From a virus, in the IMG/VR virus record IMGVR_UViG_3300034096_001100, positions 1 to 41,359 of that record: a stretch of 41,359 nt of DNA. One strand, given 5' to 3'. Each line of letters opens with the position of its first letter. Within the stretch, counting starts at the first letter, position 1. Shown piece by piece: positions 25,461-33,845 of this stretch. Below the pieces are notes generated by a model. It had not been told where the DNA came from. It was given only the letters and a program-made list of their open reading frames with translations, and ran no database searches. A program made the position numbers and the translations under genes.

Positions 25461-28361
25461 ATGGCAAAGCTTAGTTTGAAGGCTGCCAAGAATCGGCAGA
25501 TCGGCCTGAAGACGAAGATCCAGGCGGTCAAGGATCCCACGCTTCGAGAGCAGTTGATGGAGATGTTGAACGAGGTCAACCTTCGGGAGGCCGAGGATGT
25601 CGACTTCAAGGCAATCGAAGAAGGTCTGAAGGCGGCGCCGGCAATGCCCGCAGATTCTCCGGTTCCCGCGCCTGAGCGCGAGGCCACGCCCGATGATCTT
25701 GAGGCTGCGAAGAAGAATCTGGAGGGTGGCGCTGCGAAGCCGGCTCCCGCGCCCGAAGCACCGAAGAAGAGGACTCGGGGTCCCAAGACTTCGGCTGACC
25801 GCCTGACGTTCCAGCCGAACACCGAGGGTGTGTTCGCCTACGTTCGTGGTACCAGGCCTGGTAAAGACGGGAAGACTGAAGTGGTCAGCATCGTGCTCAA
25901 CGGCACGGATCAGGCTGATCTGCTTCGCGTTGCTCAGGACTACATGAAGAAGGAGGGCATCAGTTCTGGCGGCGAGGTCGCTGGACAGCCCGGTGTCTTC
26001 AAGAACATCTACGTTCAGACCATTCCCAATCCGACAACTGGGAACTTCAATCCGGTTGATGCCCGCAACCTCGCGGACTCGCACGAGGCCAACTACCGGG
26101 TGGCCCGCAACGACGCGCTGGCCAAGGTTCGTGAAGCTCGTCGGCAGGGCAAGACCGTTGAAGAGATCAAGGCGCTGGACGATGCGGTTCCGCCGGCACT
26201 GATGACGGTTTCCGAGACGCAGGCCTACGAGGCTGCCGACGCAGCCCGCAAGGAGGCCCGTGGGACTCGCCGATCTCAGAAGGCGACCAAGGACGAGGCC
26301 AAGTCTGCACAGGGCAGGAGTGTCGAGCTGCTGGAGAAAGAAGCCAAAGATTCGCAGCGCTCTGTTGCGGACAGCTTTCTTACTCGTGGTGGCGCTAAGC
26401 CCTACTTTGAAACGACTGCCAAAGGTTCCAACCAAGTCGGGTTCATTACTGAGGACGAGACGTTCATCAGCTTTGAACAGCGTGACCGCCTTGCGGAAAG
26501 ACTGGGGTTGAGCCAGGCGGAGATCGATCAGCTCACGGAGCCGGAGAAGGCGGCTCTGGCGAAGATGAAGAACCAGCTCAGTAACGGCAACTTCAAGGAG
26601 GCGCTGCAGACGGCTTCGGCGATTCCAGCTGGGTCTGTCGAGAAGGTGATGCGCGGTGAGCGGCCGGCGAACGTGCCTGAAGAAGCGCGTCCTGGTGTCG
26701 CCAAGGATCGGTGGAGCGATCCGCCGGAGCTCGAGCAGAAGCTCAAGGCTGCTGGTCTCAAGTCGAACGCCAAGGGCGCCAAGGCCCGGGAGATCCGCGT
26801 TCGGCACATGTTCGAGACGGGCATGTTCAACGTGATGGGCGACGATCGCACCGGCTGGATCGACGACAACCCCGAGGGTTGGGCCAAGATCCGGGGCAAC
26901 GCCAACGCGATGGATTACCTCGAGACCGTAGGTAAGAACCGCGACATCGCGATGACCAAGGTTACGGCGGAGGCCTTTGAGTCGGGCGTGTTGGTCCCCC
27001 TCAACGTCGGCATCGGCCGTATGGGTGAGCCTGGTGCGGATGTCACCAAGAACATCGTGACCCTGGCCGAGAGGACGAAGTCTCGAGTCTTCCGGAACGG
27101 CCAGCTCAAGAAGGGATTCGGCAACGTCGACGCGCAGGTTGGCAAGGCTGCAGCAATGCAGGACACCTTTACCCGAAGCAGAGATCAGGATCGCTTGGCG
27201 TACATGGAAAACCAGGGTTGGACCGAGGCGTCCCTGGACAAGAAGATCGGCAACTACCGCGAGGAGATGTCCAAGAAGCAGGAGAAGGGCAAGCTCGATC
27301 CTGGGGCGAAGGCTACGTACGAGCGTCGCATCCGCCAGGCTGAGGCGGACAAGGCTCTTCTTGCCGGCCGTCGTGAGCGACGAGCTGCTGTGGAGAAGGC
27401 TGCTCTTGAGGGTGGTCGTGTTCCGGCGACTCCCTATCGTGCAACCAGGCGATCCTTCGAGGAACAGCTTGCGGCCGTGGAGACCAAGATCACCCGCCTC
27501 AAGAACGGCTTTCATCCGGACGCCGTTTACGGTCCTGGCGCCAATGAAGGCAAGCCGAAGAAGATCCCGTACGCCAAGAAGGACAAGGAAGGCAATGTCT
27601 TCCTGACCGAAGGCTGGAAGAAGAGGCTTGCCACCTTTGAGGAAACCCGCGATAAGCTGAAGGCAAGGATCGCCGGGCAGGCATTGACCGAGGCTTCCCC
27701 CGAGGGAGTCCGCGTCGTCAATCCCACACCAACGCCTGCAGCTGTTGGCCCGGCTGCACCCTCTGCGGAAGCAACTGCGGTCGATGAAGTGCTCGGGGCT
27801 AAGGCTCCTCCGACACCTTCGGCGGCTGGTGCAACAACGGGTGCGGCGGCGCAGGCTGCGGCCGGCGGACTGCCTAATCCGTACGGAACCAAGGGCAAGG
27901 GCAAGGGTCCTTGGAAGCCAAACCCCAATCGGGATACTGCGATGCTCAAAGAACGTGCCAAGAAGATGGGCGTCAAGGGCGCCAAGGGCATCGGCAAGGC
28001 GGCCGGGGTGATGCGGTTCCTTGGGCCGCTGGCAGCTGTGTACGGTGGCTACGAGCTGCTGAACACACTGAAGGGTGGCACGGTTGACGAGGCCGATGAG
28101 CGCCGGATCCAGGCCATCCGGGCACTGGGTGCCGTGGGCGGCGGCATGGAGCAGGACATGGCCATGAAGGAACAGATCCGCGGCATGCAGCGGATGGTGG
28201 ACCTTGCGGCGATCCAGCGGCAGCAGGCCCTTGACCAGATGCGAAATCAGTACACTGGCAACCAGGCGCTGGATGCGCTGGTTCGTGGCCAGCAGGCCAG
28301 CCTGGCGGCATTGGCCCAGCCCAGCCGGCCGAGCATCGCGGAGATGATGGCGAGGATGTAA
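25461..28361 (+). CDS. Giant helical internal virion protein candidate, 966 aa
   Basis: ATG 25461 has a GGAGG site. The protein is mostly charged helix with two Pro/Ala-rich linkers (about 57-115 and 750-830). One hydrophobic segment at about 848-868 (GVMRFLGPLAAVYGGYELL) lies near the C-terminus and is followed by a Met/Gln-rich helix. No transglycosylase or protease motif was found by eye, although large proteins of this sort in other phages often carry such domains. Long length, membrane segment and gene order favour an ejected internal protein. Its TAA overlaps the next ATG. No copy of the motif was seen across its 2.9 kb. Confidence 0.7.
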   Translation: MAKLSLKAAKNRQIGLKTKIQAVKDPTLREQLMEMLNEVNLREAEDVDFKAIEEGLKAAPAMPADSPVPAPEREATPDDLEAAKKNLEGGAAKPAPAPEAPKKRTRGPKTSADRLTFQPNTEGVFAYVRGTRPGKDGKTEVVSIVLNGTDQADLLRVAQDYMKKEGISSGGEVAGQPGVFKNIYVQTIPNPTTGNFNPVDARNLADSHEANYRVARNDALAKVREARRQGKTVEEIKALDDAVPPALMTVSETQAYEAADAARKEARGTRRSQKATKDEAKSAQGRSVELLEKEAKDSQRSVADSFLTRGGAKPYFETTAKGSNQVGFITEDETFISFEQRDRLAERLGLSQAEIDQLTEPEKAALAKMKNQLSNGNFKEALQTASAIPAGSVEKVMRGERPANVPEEARPGVAKDRWSDPPELEQKLKAAGLKSNAKGAKAREIRVRHMFETGMFNVMGDDRTGWIDDNPEGWAKIRGNANAMDYLETVGKNRDIAMTKVTAEAFESGVLVPLNVGIGRMGEPGADVTKNIVTLAERTKSRVFRNGQLKKGFGNVDAQVGKAAAMQDTFTRSRDQDRLAYMENQGWTEASLDKKIGNYREEMSKKQEKGKLDPGAKATYERRIRQAEADKALLAGRRERRAAVEKAALEGGRVPATPYRATRRSFEEQLAAVETKITRLKNGFHPDAVYGPGANEGKPKKIPYAKKDKEGNVFLTEGWKKRLATFEETRDKLKARIAGQALTEASPEGVRVVNPTPTPAAVGPAAPSAEATAVDEVLGAKAPPTPSAAGATTGAAAQAAAGGLPNPYGTKGKGKGPWKPNPNRDTAMLKERAKKMGVKGAKGIGKAAGVMRFLGPLAAVYGGYELLNTLKGGTVDEADERRIQAIRALGAVGGGMEQDMAMKEQIRGMQRMVDLAAIQRQQALDQMRNQYTGNQALDALVRGQQASLAALAQPSRPSIAEMMARM

Positions 28362-28723
28362 TGGTTCAGATCGACGACGTGAAGCAGCTCTCGCACGAGA
28401 TCGTCGGGTCTCACAATGCCCGCGGGTTCTCCCTTGTCAAGATCACCCCCACTGATAGCGGGTCAGTGGGGGTGCTACTGAACGTGACGAAGACGCCGCT
28501 GGTGGTCAAGGGGCGGGAGCTGAAGGCGAAGGCGGATGTGCGGCGGTTCCTGTGGGACCAGAGCCGGACCACCCGGATGCGAAGGAAGGACCGGACGTTC
28601 GTGTGGACCCGGTACATGAAGGACGAGGACGTGAGTGTGGTGGGGCTGGCCACGGTGGTCAGTCGCGAGGTGGCTGAGCGGATGGCGCGGCTGGATTACC
28701 AGTGGATCGAGGTGCAGTCATGA
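28361..28723 (+). CDS. Small basic protein, 120 aa
   Basis: No family recognised. The ATG overlaps the upstream TAA. The protein begins acidic (MVQIDDVKQLSHEIVGSHNARGFSL) and becomes strongly basic in the middle (VRRFLWDQSRTTRMRRKDRTFVWTRYM), which would suit nucleic-acid or DNA-core binding. Its codons 29-38 hold both arms of a perfect 12-bp inverted repeat made from two CAGTGGGGGT copies (28444-28474), encoding ITPTDSGSVGV. The two halves of the palindrome are read in different registers, so the symmetry is not explained by protein needs. Confidence 0.7.
   Translation: MVQIDDVKQLSHEIVGSHNARGFSLVKITPTDSGSVGVLLNVTKTPLVVKGRELKAKADVRRFLWDQSRTTRMRRKDRTFVWTRYMKDEDVSVVGLATVVSREVAERMARLDYQWIEVQS
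28445..28454 (-). repeat. CAGTGGGGGT motif copy 14 (left arm of the inverted pair)
   Basis: Exact 10-mer on the - strand; head-to-head with copy 15. Confidence 0.9.
28464..28473 (+). repeat. CAGTGGGGGT motif copy 15 (right arm of the inverted pair)
   Basis: Exact 10-mer on the + strand, 9 bases from copy 14. Confidence 0.9.
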
Positions 28724-29214
28724 GCCGATTTGCAGGAGCATTCAAGGGCTTGGCGGATCTGGTGAAGCCGGTGGCCAAGGGCGCGAAGGCGGTCGGCATG
28801 GACTTCTCGAGTCCTTCCATGGCGCTGGGCGCAGGCGTCCCGCTTGGGTTGCTGGCGGCTGGTGGTGTCCGGGAAGGGGTCAAGGCCGTGAAGGAGGAGT
28901 TCACCGGGTTCGACAAGGACCTGAAGGCCGAGGCTCGGCGGATGCGGTACCAGGCTTCGCAGCAGATGAAGGCGCAGAGACTGCAGCGGGCGATGGCGGA
29001 CAACATGGTGAGGCTGGCGGCCGCGAACCCCCAGCTGTACAATCAGCTGTTGGCGGGACGACCCTTGCCCAACGGGGCAGTCGTGATCGGCGGTGGACAG
29101 AGGAGTGATTTCCTGGAGAGCGTGGCGTACCAGATGGCCACGGGTGGGTTTGGAAACCCCCAGGGAACCCCCGATTCTCCCGACGTGATGCAGTCGCTCG
29201 TCAACTCCTACTGA
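28720..29214 (+). CDS. Small protein with hydrophobic N-terminal region, 164 aa
   Basis: Start chosen at ATG 28720 (ATGA overlap, GAGG site); an in-frame start at 28702 lies in the previous gene. Residues about 27-51 (MDFSSPSMALGAGVPLGLLAAGGVR) could form one membrane span. It is flanked by a Lys-rich amphipathic start (GAFKGLADLVKPVAKGAKAV) and a helical basic middle (ARRMRYQASQQMKAQRLQRAM). It is probably a small membrane-active virion or ejection component, given its place among internal protein genes. No family recognised. Confidence 0.65.
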   Translation: MSRFAGAFKGLADLVKPVAKGAKAVGMDFSSPSMALGAGVPLGLLAAGGVREGVKAVKEEFTGFDKDLKAEARRMRYQASQQMKAQRLQRAMADNMVRLAAANPQLYNQLLAGRPLPNGAVVIGGGQRSDFLESVAYQMATGGFGNPQGTPDSPDVMQSLVNSY

Positions 29215-29222
29215 GGTGAACC

Positions 29223-29660
29223 ATGGCCGGCCAGATCCCGCTCGATACCAAGTACTACCCGTCCGATTTCCACGTGACCAACGTGACCGTCACTCCTGGC
29301 ACGACCGAGCAGTTCATCCCGATCCTGTACTTCGACCGCCTCTCGGTGGTCGACTCGATCGTGGCGTACTTCGGTGATGCGCCGAGTGCGGACGAGACTC
29401 TCCGGTTCTGCAAGGTGACTTCGGATGCGCTGCCGACCGACGCCGGCATTCCGGCTCAGACGAACATCACGGCGGCGAAGGCGTTGGCTGCAGCGGGCAC
29501 GTTCCCGGCGCGTTGGATCTCGGGAACCACCTCGGGGTTCACGATCCAGACCGCGAACAACCTGATGGAGGCCGGGTCCACGCTGTGGCTCGTGGGCGCA
29601 AGCGCGCTGGCGGGCATCAACGGATTCCAGATCCAGGTGCGCTGGCGCAGCCAGGTCTGA
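29223..29660 (+). CDS. Small beta-rich virion protein, 145 aa
   Basis: ATG 29223 follows a GAGGTGA site. The sequence is beta-rich, short and has few charges (DFHVTNVTVTPGTTEQFIPILYFDRLSVVDSIVAYFG, then GSTLWLVGASALAGINGFQIQVRWRSQV). Its size and composition would suit a capsid decoration or tail-tube-like structural protein; that is inference. A strong terminator follows 27 bases after the stop, closing the long rightward transcript and suggesting high-level expression, as for the capsid gene. Confidence 0.65.
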   Translation: MAGQIPLDTKYYPSDFHVTNVTVTPGTTEQFIPILYFDRLSVVDSIVAYFGDAPSADETLRFCKVTSDALPTDAGIPAQTNITAAKALAAAGTFPARWISGTTSGFTIQTANNLMEAGSTLWLVGASALAGINGFQIQVRWRSQV

Positions 29661-29686
29661 TCAACAAGCATCTTTTCCCCCTGCGA

Positions 29687-29720
29687 AGGGCCACCTGTCA
29701 TGGGTGGCCCTTTGTCTTTG
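29687..29720 (+). terminator. Rho-independent terminator
   Basis: AGGGCCACC (29687-29695) pairs perfectly with GGTGGCCCT (29703-29711) around TGTCATG, followed by TTTGTCTTTG. The stem is closely similar to that of the terminator after the capsid gene (GGGCCA/TGGCCC core). Confidence 0.9.
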
Positions 29721-29736
29721 GTGATACTCTGAGTAG

Positions 29737-32700
29737 ATGAGCCAGGTACCGATGAACCTACCGTTCGAGCAGCTGGCGAGTTACGACAAGCCGCAGCTCC
29801 TGTTGACGCAGGCGTTGGACAACGAGTTGACGGTGCGTGGTGCGCTGCAGACGCTGGTGGATGTGGATGGGTTGAGCCCGAACGAACGGGACCTGTTCAC
29901 CACCAGGCTGAAGGAGCGGGTCGGAAGGAACTCGGTCACTGATGCGGCCATCGATGTGCTCACGAATCCGTTCGTGCTGCTGATGGCGGTGACCAGTCCG
30001 GTGGCTGGCCAGGCGCTGAGCCGGACGGGCCGAGCGATCTTTGACATGAGCGAGCGGTTCAGTCCGTTCGTCAAGGAGCAGGGTGGGTTGCTCGGGTCGC
30101 TTGGGTTCCTGGCGCCGATGCAGCTGTTCCGGGGCACGGCGCTGACGCCGGCGGTCCAAGCGTTCACGAAGGGCGTGGACGAGATGGAGAAGGAGATGCT
30201 GGGCAGGGTGGGCCCGGCGCTTCAGAAGGTGCTGGAGAAGCACGGGCTTGAGTCGCTGAACCCGGAGAAGGTGCAGGGTGCGGCCCTGAAGAAGAAGGCG
30301 GAGGATCTCAACGATCTGTTGTGGGCGTCGTTGAGCGGTGCGGACAAGAAGACGAAGCAGGAGATGTGGCGGATCAGGACGTACGACAAGGCGGGCAATC
30401 CGTTCAAGGGCACGAAGAAGGAGCGGCTGGAGAACGGCGTGTTCCGGCTGGAGAAGGTGAAGACCAAGGAGCAGGGCGCACTGGTGTCGGCCGACATCGA
30501 GAAGATGCTGGCGCAGAACGGGCTCACGGATCTGCGGGATGCGTACCGGGGTGCCATGGATCAGCGGCGCATGAGGTTGTTCGGGAACGAGGCGGAGAGC
30601 GCAGCCAAGGGCGTGTTCGTGGCAGACGAGCAGAAGCTGCTGCGGATGTGGGACGGGCTGCGGATGGGGCTGAGCGGCAAGGGTGCGCTGAGTGGAACTG
30701 GTGCCGAGATGGCGGCCACGCTGATGGGCCCGGAGCTGGCGGCGCAGATCGCGTCCGGCCGGGTGCCGAAGGAGGATGTGCTCAAGGCACTTCGGCAGAT
30801 GGTCGAGGGTCAGGATGCGAGCTCGTACTTGCCGAGGAACCTGATCGACATGAAGGGGACCAGCGATGTGGCGCGGCTGATGGAGCAGCGCAGGAGCCGG
30901 GCGCTGGTGGCTACGGGCTCGAGCCTGAACAGAATCAGCTCGGCCGGCCGCTTCGATCCCGACGACCTGAAGCGGGTGTTCGGCAAGTACGGCGCAACCG
31001 ATGAAGGGCTCAAGGTCCTGAAGGGTGCGGAGCGGAAAGTGCAGACCCTGATTGCGAAGGGCGAGACGGCGCGGGTCTACAAGATCAACGCGCAGGAGTC
31101 GCTGGCCCGGCACTTCCGGGACACGGGCGTGACGCACTCGATGTTCGTGCGGACCACCGACCAGATGCCGAGGCTGAGCCAGGCGGTCCAGGATTCGATG
31201 CGGCTGGCGAACCCCGAGAAGCTGAAGCAGCTCGACGAATCGTTCAAGCGGACCTCGCTGATGACGGGCGGCCAGTCGCTGGCCGAGCTGTTTCACCGGC
31301 AGCACTTCCTGCTGGAGGACGATGCCGCGAAGGAAGCGCTCGAAGTGATGTTGCGCGGAGCAGTGGGGGTGCAGAAGGTCGAGCATGTGGCCACGCACAT
31401 GGCGCTGATCCGGGGCAAGCAGGGGTTGAGGGCGGTGCTGGATTCACCGGTTGGTGCGGCGATGAAGGGCGCCGGCAAGTGGGGCCAGGGCATGTACGAC
31501 CGGCTCGACGAGATGGCGAACGCCAAGCTCACGTTCGGCGAGGCCAAGGGCATGAGCGGCCAGCTGGCGAAGTACTTCTATGTGACGCACCTCGGCCTGA
31601 ACCTGAGCAGCGTGACGATGAACCTGATGCAGCCGCTCCTGTATGCGAGCGTGTACGGCGGACTCGGCAACGTGATGAAGGCGTACGGCTCGGCGTTCAA
31701 GGAGATGGGCGAGTACGTCACGGAGCGCGTCGGGAAGTACGGGGTGCGGGCGCTGAGCGAGGATGAGCAGCAGGGCCTGATCCGGAAGCACTTCAAGTTC
31801 TCCAACATGGAGGGCGAGAACCTGGTGCAGATCGGACGGGACACGTTCTCGACGCTCGACACGATCTCGTTCCAGAGTGACAAGCTGGGTAGGGTGGGAA
31901 GGCGAGAGAGCTACTTCTTCGATTACCCGATGAAGATGTTTGAGAAGGCCGAGTGGATGAACCGCAACGTGGCGGCCCATGCGGTCGAGAACATCTACCG
32001 GGGTGCGAAGATCGATGTGAAGCCCGGGTCGGCCGGGTACTACCGGATGATCGGGGATGTGGACGAGATGGTGAGCGCAACGCAGTTCGGCGGCAACACG
32101 CTGAACACGCCGCTGGCGTTCCAGGGGGCAGGCCCGTTCGGTCGGTTGGCAAACAACCCGCTGTTCCGCCAGTTCCTCAGCTTCCCGCTGCGGTCGGTCA
32201 CGACGCTGGCGTACGACAGCCCGAGGCTCGGTGGCCGCGGTGTCTTCAAGGGAATCGGGCAGGACTTCCTGCGGGGCATGGGCATCAGTGCGGTCTTCTA
32301 CGAGATGGGGAAGAACACCTTCGGCGTGGACCTGAGCCCCGGTTTGTTCGGGGCCAGCTTGACGCAGGCGGTCGGAGGCGACCGGTTCTTCCAGGACGGG
32401 AACGAGTACGTGCCGATCCCGCCGGTGGTGGACATCCCGATGAACCTGATCCGGGGTGCGCTGGATCCTGGGCAGCGGGACCTGATCCAGAACAACCTGC
32501 CGAGGTTGGTGCCGGGTGGGATTGCGGCGGCCCGGGTGATGGGCATGATGCCGAACCTGATGGAGGGTCCGCTGTTCGGGCTGCCGGGCTCCCTGCAGAA
32601 GACCTACGTGGACTTCAAGACGAAGACAGAGGATGGGCGGGTGCCGGTGTACAAGGCGGACGGAACCCTGATCGATTACCAGGGCACGGGCCAGATCTTC

Positions 32701-33171
32701 GCGAAGGCGCTGGGTGTCGACTTCGGTACGTTCAAGCAGACGGCGGACTTCGATGCGTTCCTGCTGAAGAACCGGGACCAGATCGTGGAGTACCGGCGGC
32801 GGGCGATTGCGGCGCTGCTGGCGAACGAGATCCCGAAGATGCAGGGGGTCAAGCAGGAGTTCAAGCGGCGGTTCGGGATCGAGCTGACCATCAGCAAGGA
32901 CCAGCTGGACGAGGCGATGAAGAACCGGCTGGTGCCCAGGACGGAGCGCATCCTTGAGCGGATCCCCCCGGAGCTCCGAGGTCAGTTCCAGCAGCTGGCG
33001 GCCAGCAGGGCACCGGAGCTGGGTGTGTCGGCGGAGGCCATCATGGGGGCGGACACGGCCCGCCAGAGGATGCAGTCTCGTCAGATCGGGACGCTGCCGC
33101 TGACGGCAGAGCAGCAGGCTGTGATGGCACAGGAGACGGGGAAACCGTTCGAGAGCTTCGGCTCGTTCTAG
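29737..33171 (+). CDS. Giant internal/ejection virion protein candidate, 1144 aa
   Basis: The last rightward gene, isolated behind a terminator, so it needs its own promoter or readthrough; none is clear. ATG 29737 has only a weak GAG site. The protein is helical with a hydrophobic patch at about 77-98 (NPFVLLMAVTSPVAGQAL), a Gly-rich LLGSLGFLAPMQLF patch at about 118-131, and an AKYFYVTHLGLNLSSVTMNLMQPLLYASVY region in its centre. Membrane-active segments in a very large protein fit a gp16-like ejected core protein. No lysozyme-like active site was seen. A motif copy at 31361 encodes AVGVQK. Its TAG overlaps the stop of the opposing gene by 4 nt. Confidence 0.7.
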   Translation: MSQVPMNLPFEQLASYDKPQLLLTQALDNELTVRGALQTLVDVDGLSPNERDLFTTRLKERVGRNSVTDAAIDVLTNPFVLLMAVTSPVAGQALSRTGRAIFDMSERFSPFVKEQGGLLGSLGFLAPMQLFRGTALTPAVQAFTKGVDEMEKEMLGRVGPALQKVLEKHGLESLNPEKVQGAALKKKAEDLNDLLWASLSGADKKTKQEMWRIRTYDKAGNPFKGTKKERLENGVFRLEKVKTKEQGALVSADIEKMLAQNGLTDLRDAYRGAMDQRRMRLFGNEAESAAKGVFVADEQKLLRMWDGLRMGLSGKGALSGTGAEMAATLMGPELAAQIASGRVPKEDVLKALRQMVEGQDASSYLPRNLIDMKGTSDVARLMEQRRSRALVATGSSLNRISSAGRFDPDDLKRVFGKYGATDEGLKVLKGAERKVQTLIAKGETARVYKINAQESLARHFRDTGVTHSMFVRTTDQMPRLSQAVQDSMRLANPEKLKQLDESFKRTSLMTGGQSLAELFHRQHFLLEDDAAKEALEVMLRGAVGVQKVEHVATHMALIRGKQGLRAVLDSPVGAAMKGAGKWGQGMYDRLDEMANAKLTFGEAKGMSGQLAKYFYVTHLGLNLSSVTMNLMQPLLYASVYGGLGNVMKAYGSAFKEMGEYVTERVGKYGVRALSEDEQQGLIRKHFKFSNMEGENLVQIGRDTFSTLDTISFQSDKLGRVGRRESYFFDYPMKMFEKAEWMNRNVAAHAVENIYRGAKIDVKPGSAGYYRMIGDVDEMVSATQFGGNTLNTPLAFQGAGPFGRLANNPLFRQFLSFPLRSVTTLAYDSPRLGGRGVFKGIGQDFLRGMGISAVFYEMGKNTFGVDLSPGLFGASLTQAVGGDRFFQDGNEYVPIPPVVDIPMNLIRGALDPGQRDLIQNNLPRLVPGGIAAARVMGMMPNLMEGPLFGLPGSLQKTYVDFKTKTEDGRVPVYKADGTLIDYQGTGQIFAKALGVDFGTFKQTADFDAFLLKNRDQIVEYRRRAIAALLANEIPKMQGVKQEFKRRFGIELTISKDQLDEAMKNRLVPRTERILERIPPELRGQFQQLAASRAPELGVSAEAIMGADTARQRMQSRQIGTLPLTAEQQAVMAQETGKPFESFGSF
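31361..31370 (+). repeat. CAGTGGGGGT motif copy 16
   Basis: Exact 10-mer within GGAGCAGTGGGGGTGCAG in the 1144-residue gene (AVGVQK). Confidence 0.8.
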
Positions 33172-33707
33172 ATGGCGGCCCAGAACTGAAGGCAGCCCTG
33201 CTGGCGGTACCACCGGACGGCGCCCAGGCAGAAGCGAGGGAGCAGGCGCACCAGGATCCTGGACTCGGGCTCACGATCCAGGACCCTGGCGGCCATGCCC
33301 TTCAGGGTGGCCCTGGTGATATCGACGTTGATCATGTAGGCCTTCCCCGCAGAGGAGAAGGTCATGTGCCCCTTGCAGAGGGCCCCATCCACGCGAGTGT
33401 GGGGCGGCTCATTGGCAAACGGATCGTCGGGGATGGATCCGTCCGGCAGGGCCAACGTCGTAACCAGCCAGTGGCGTCCACCTGGGTATGTCAGCAGGTG
33501 GGGTGTTCCCAGTAACGGGAGGGTGAAACACCCAGGGTGGGTGGTGGGGGGAACGGGTGCTGTCACCCCCATCTCCTTGAACCCCGAGTGTCTCACCCTC
33601 AGCGGCACTGGAAGACTCCAGAGGCGGGGTGTCGACACCTGATCCGTCAATCGGGCGTTGGTTGTGTGTTCCTCGTAGTTGGCCGGGGGCTCGTGCAAAC
33701 GATCCAT
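33168..33707 (-). CDS. Hypothetical protein, 179 aa, last leftward gene
   Basis: No family recognised. It converges tail-to-tail with the 1144-residue gene; the two stop codons overlap. The longest start is ATG 33707 with no clear ribosome-binding site. A later ATG (MTFSSAGKAYMINVD, about 33366) would give only the C-terminal 67 residues, where third positions are most GC-rich. The C-terminus has VLDREPESRILVRLLPRFCLGAVRWYRQQGC. The middle shows HLLTYPGGRHWLVTTLALPDGSIPDDPF. Function unknown. Confidence 0.6.
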   Translation of the reverse strand: MDRLHEPPANYEEHTTNARLTDQVSTPRLWSLPVPLRVRHSGFKEMGVTAPVPPTTHPGCFTLPLLGTPHLLTYPGGRHWLVTTLALPDGSIPDDPFANEPPHTRVDGALCKGHMTFSSAGKAYMINVDITRATLKGMAARVLDREPESRILVRLLPRFCLGAVRWYRQQGCLQFWAAI

Positions 33708-33795
33708 CGCTGCGCTTTCAAGTGGAGACAGTCACACTTGCCCGGTAAGGGAGGCGCGGATGCACCCCCGGCCACTACGTGAGGAGGACTGTGTG

Positions 33796-33827
33796 GAGGG
33801 GGTGGAGCTTGTAGGCCCCACCCCCTC
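33796..33827 (-). terminator. Strong stem-loop downstream of the 33846-34409 gene, no U tract
   Basis: GAGGGGGTGGAGC (33796-33808) pairs with GCCCCACCCCCTC (33815-33827) around TTGTAG, a 13-bp stem with one mismatch on the + strand that becomes a G-T wobble on the - strand. Neither side has a T run. The CACCCCC of its right arm can instead pair with GGGGGTG of the adjacent motif copy (33831-33840), giving an alternative hairpin. Confidence 0.5.
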
Positions 33828-33830
33828 GAT

Positions 33831-33840
33831 CAGTGGGGGT
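33831..33840 (+). repeat. CAGTGGGGGT motif copy 17, the only clearly intergenic copy
   Basis: Exact 10-mer within GATCAGTGGGGGTGCG, 3 bases beyond the 33796-33827 stem-loop and 5 bases past the stop of the candidate SSB gene. Confidence 0.9.
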
Positions 33841-33845
33841 GCGTG

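Larger units (their letters stand above)
28444..28474. repeat. Perfect 12-bp inverted repeat formed by two motif copies
   Basis: CACCCCCACTGA (28444-28455), spacer TAGCGGG, then TCAGTGGGGGTG (28463-28474). The arms are exact reverse complements, and the whole lies inside the 120-residue gene. As RNA it could fold to a stable hairpin; as DNA it is a head-to-head pair of the dispersed motif. Confidence 0.9.
33708..33845. other. Intergenic gap next to the convergence point, with hairpin and motif
   Basis: A non-coding stretch between the last two leftward genes. It holds a 13-bp stem-loop and one CAGTGGGGGT copy. No promoter-like element was seen. Confidence 0.7.

Noticed and set aside
25455-27515. 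A 686-codon - strand frame opposite the 966-residue gene
   Set aside because: Antisense shadow with Leu/Arg-rich composition and no start signal.
29712-29736. Promoter just before the 1144-residue gene (GATACT with TTGTCT)
   Set aside because: The two elements are far too close to serve as -10 and -35.
33364-33782. Two + strand frames of 92 and 81 codons in the convergence region
   Set aside because: Overlap the better - strand gene; composition is typical of out-of-frame reading and neither has a clear ribosome-binding site.
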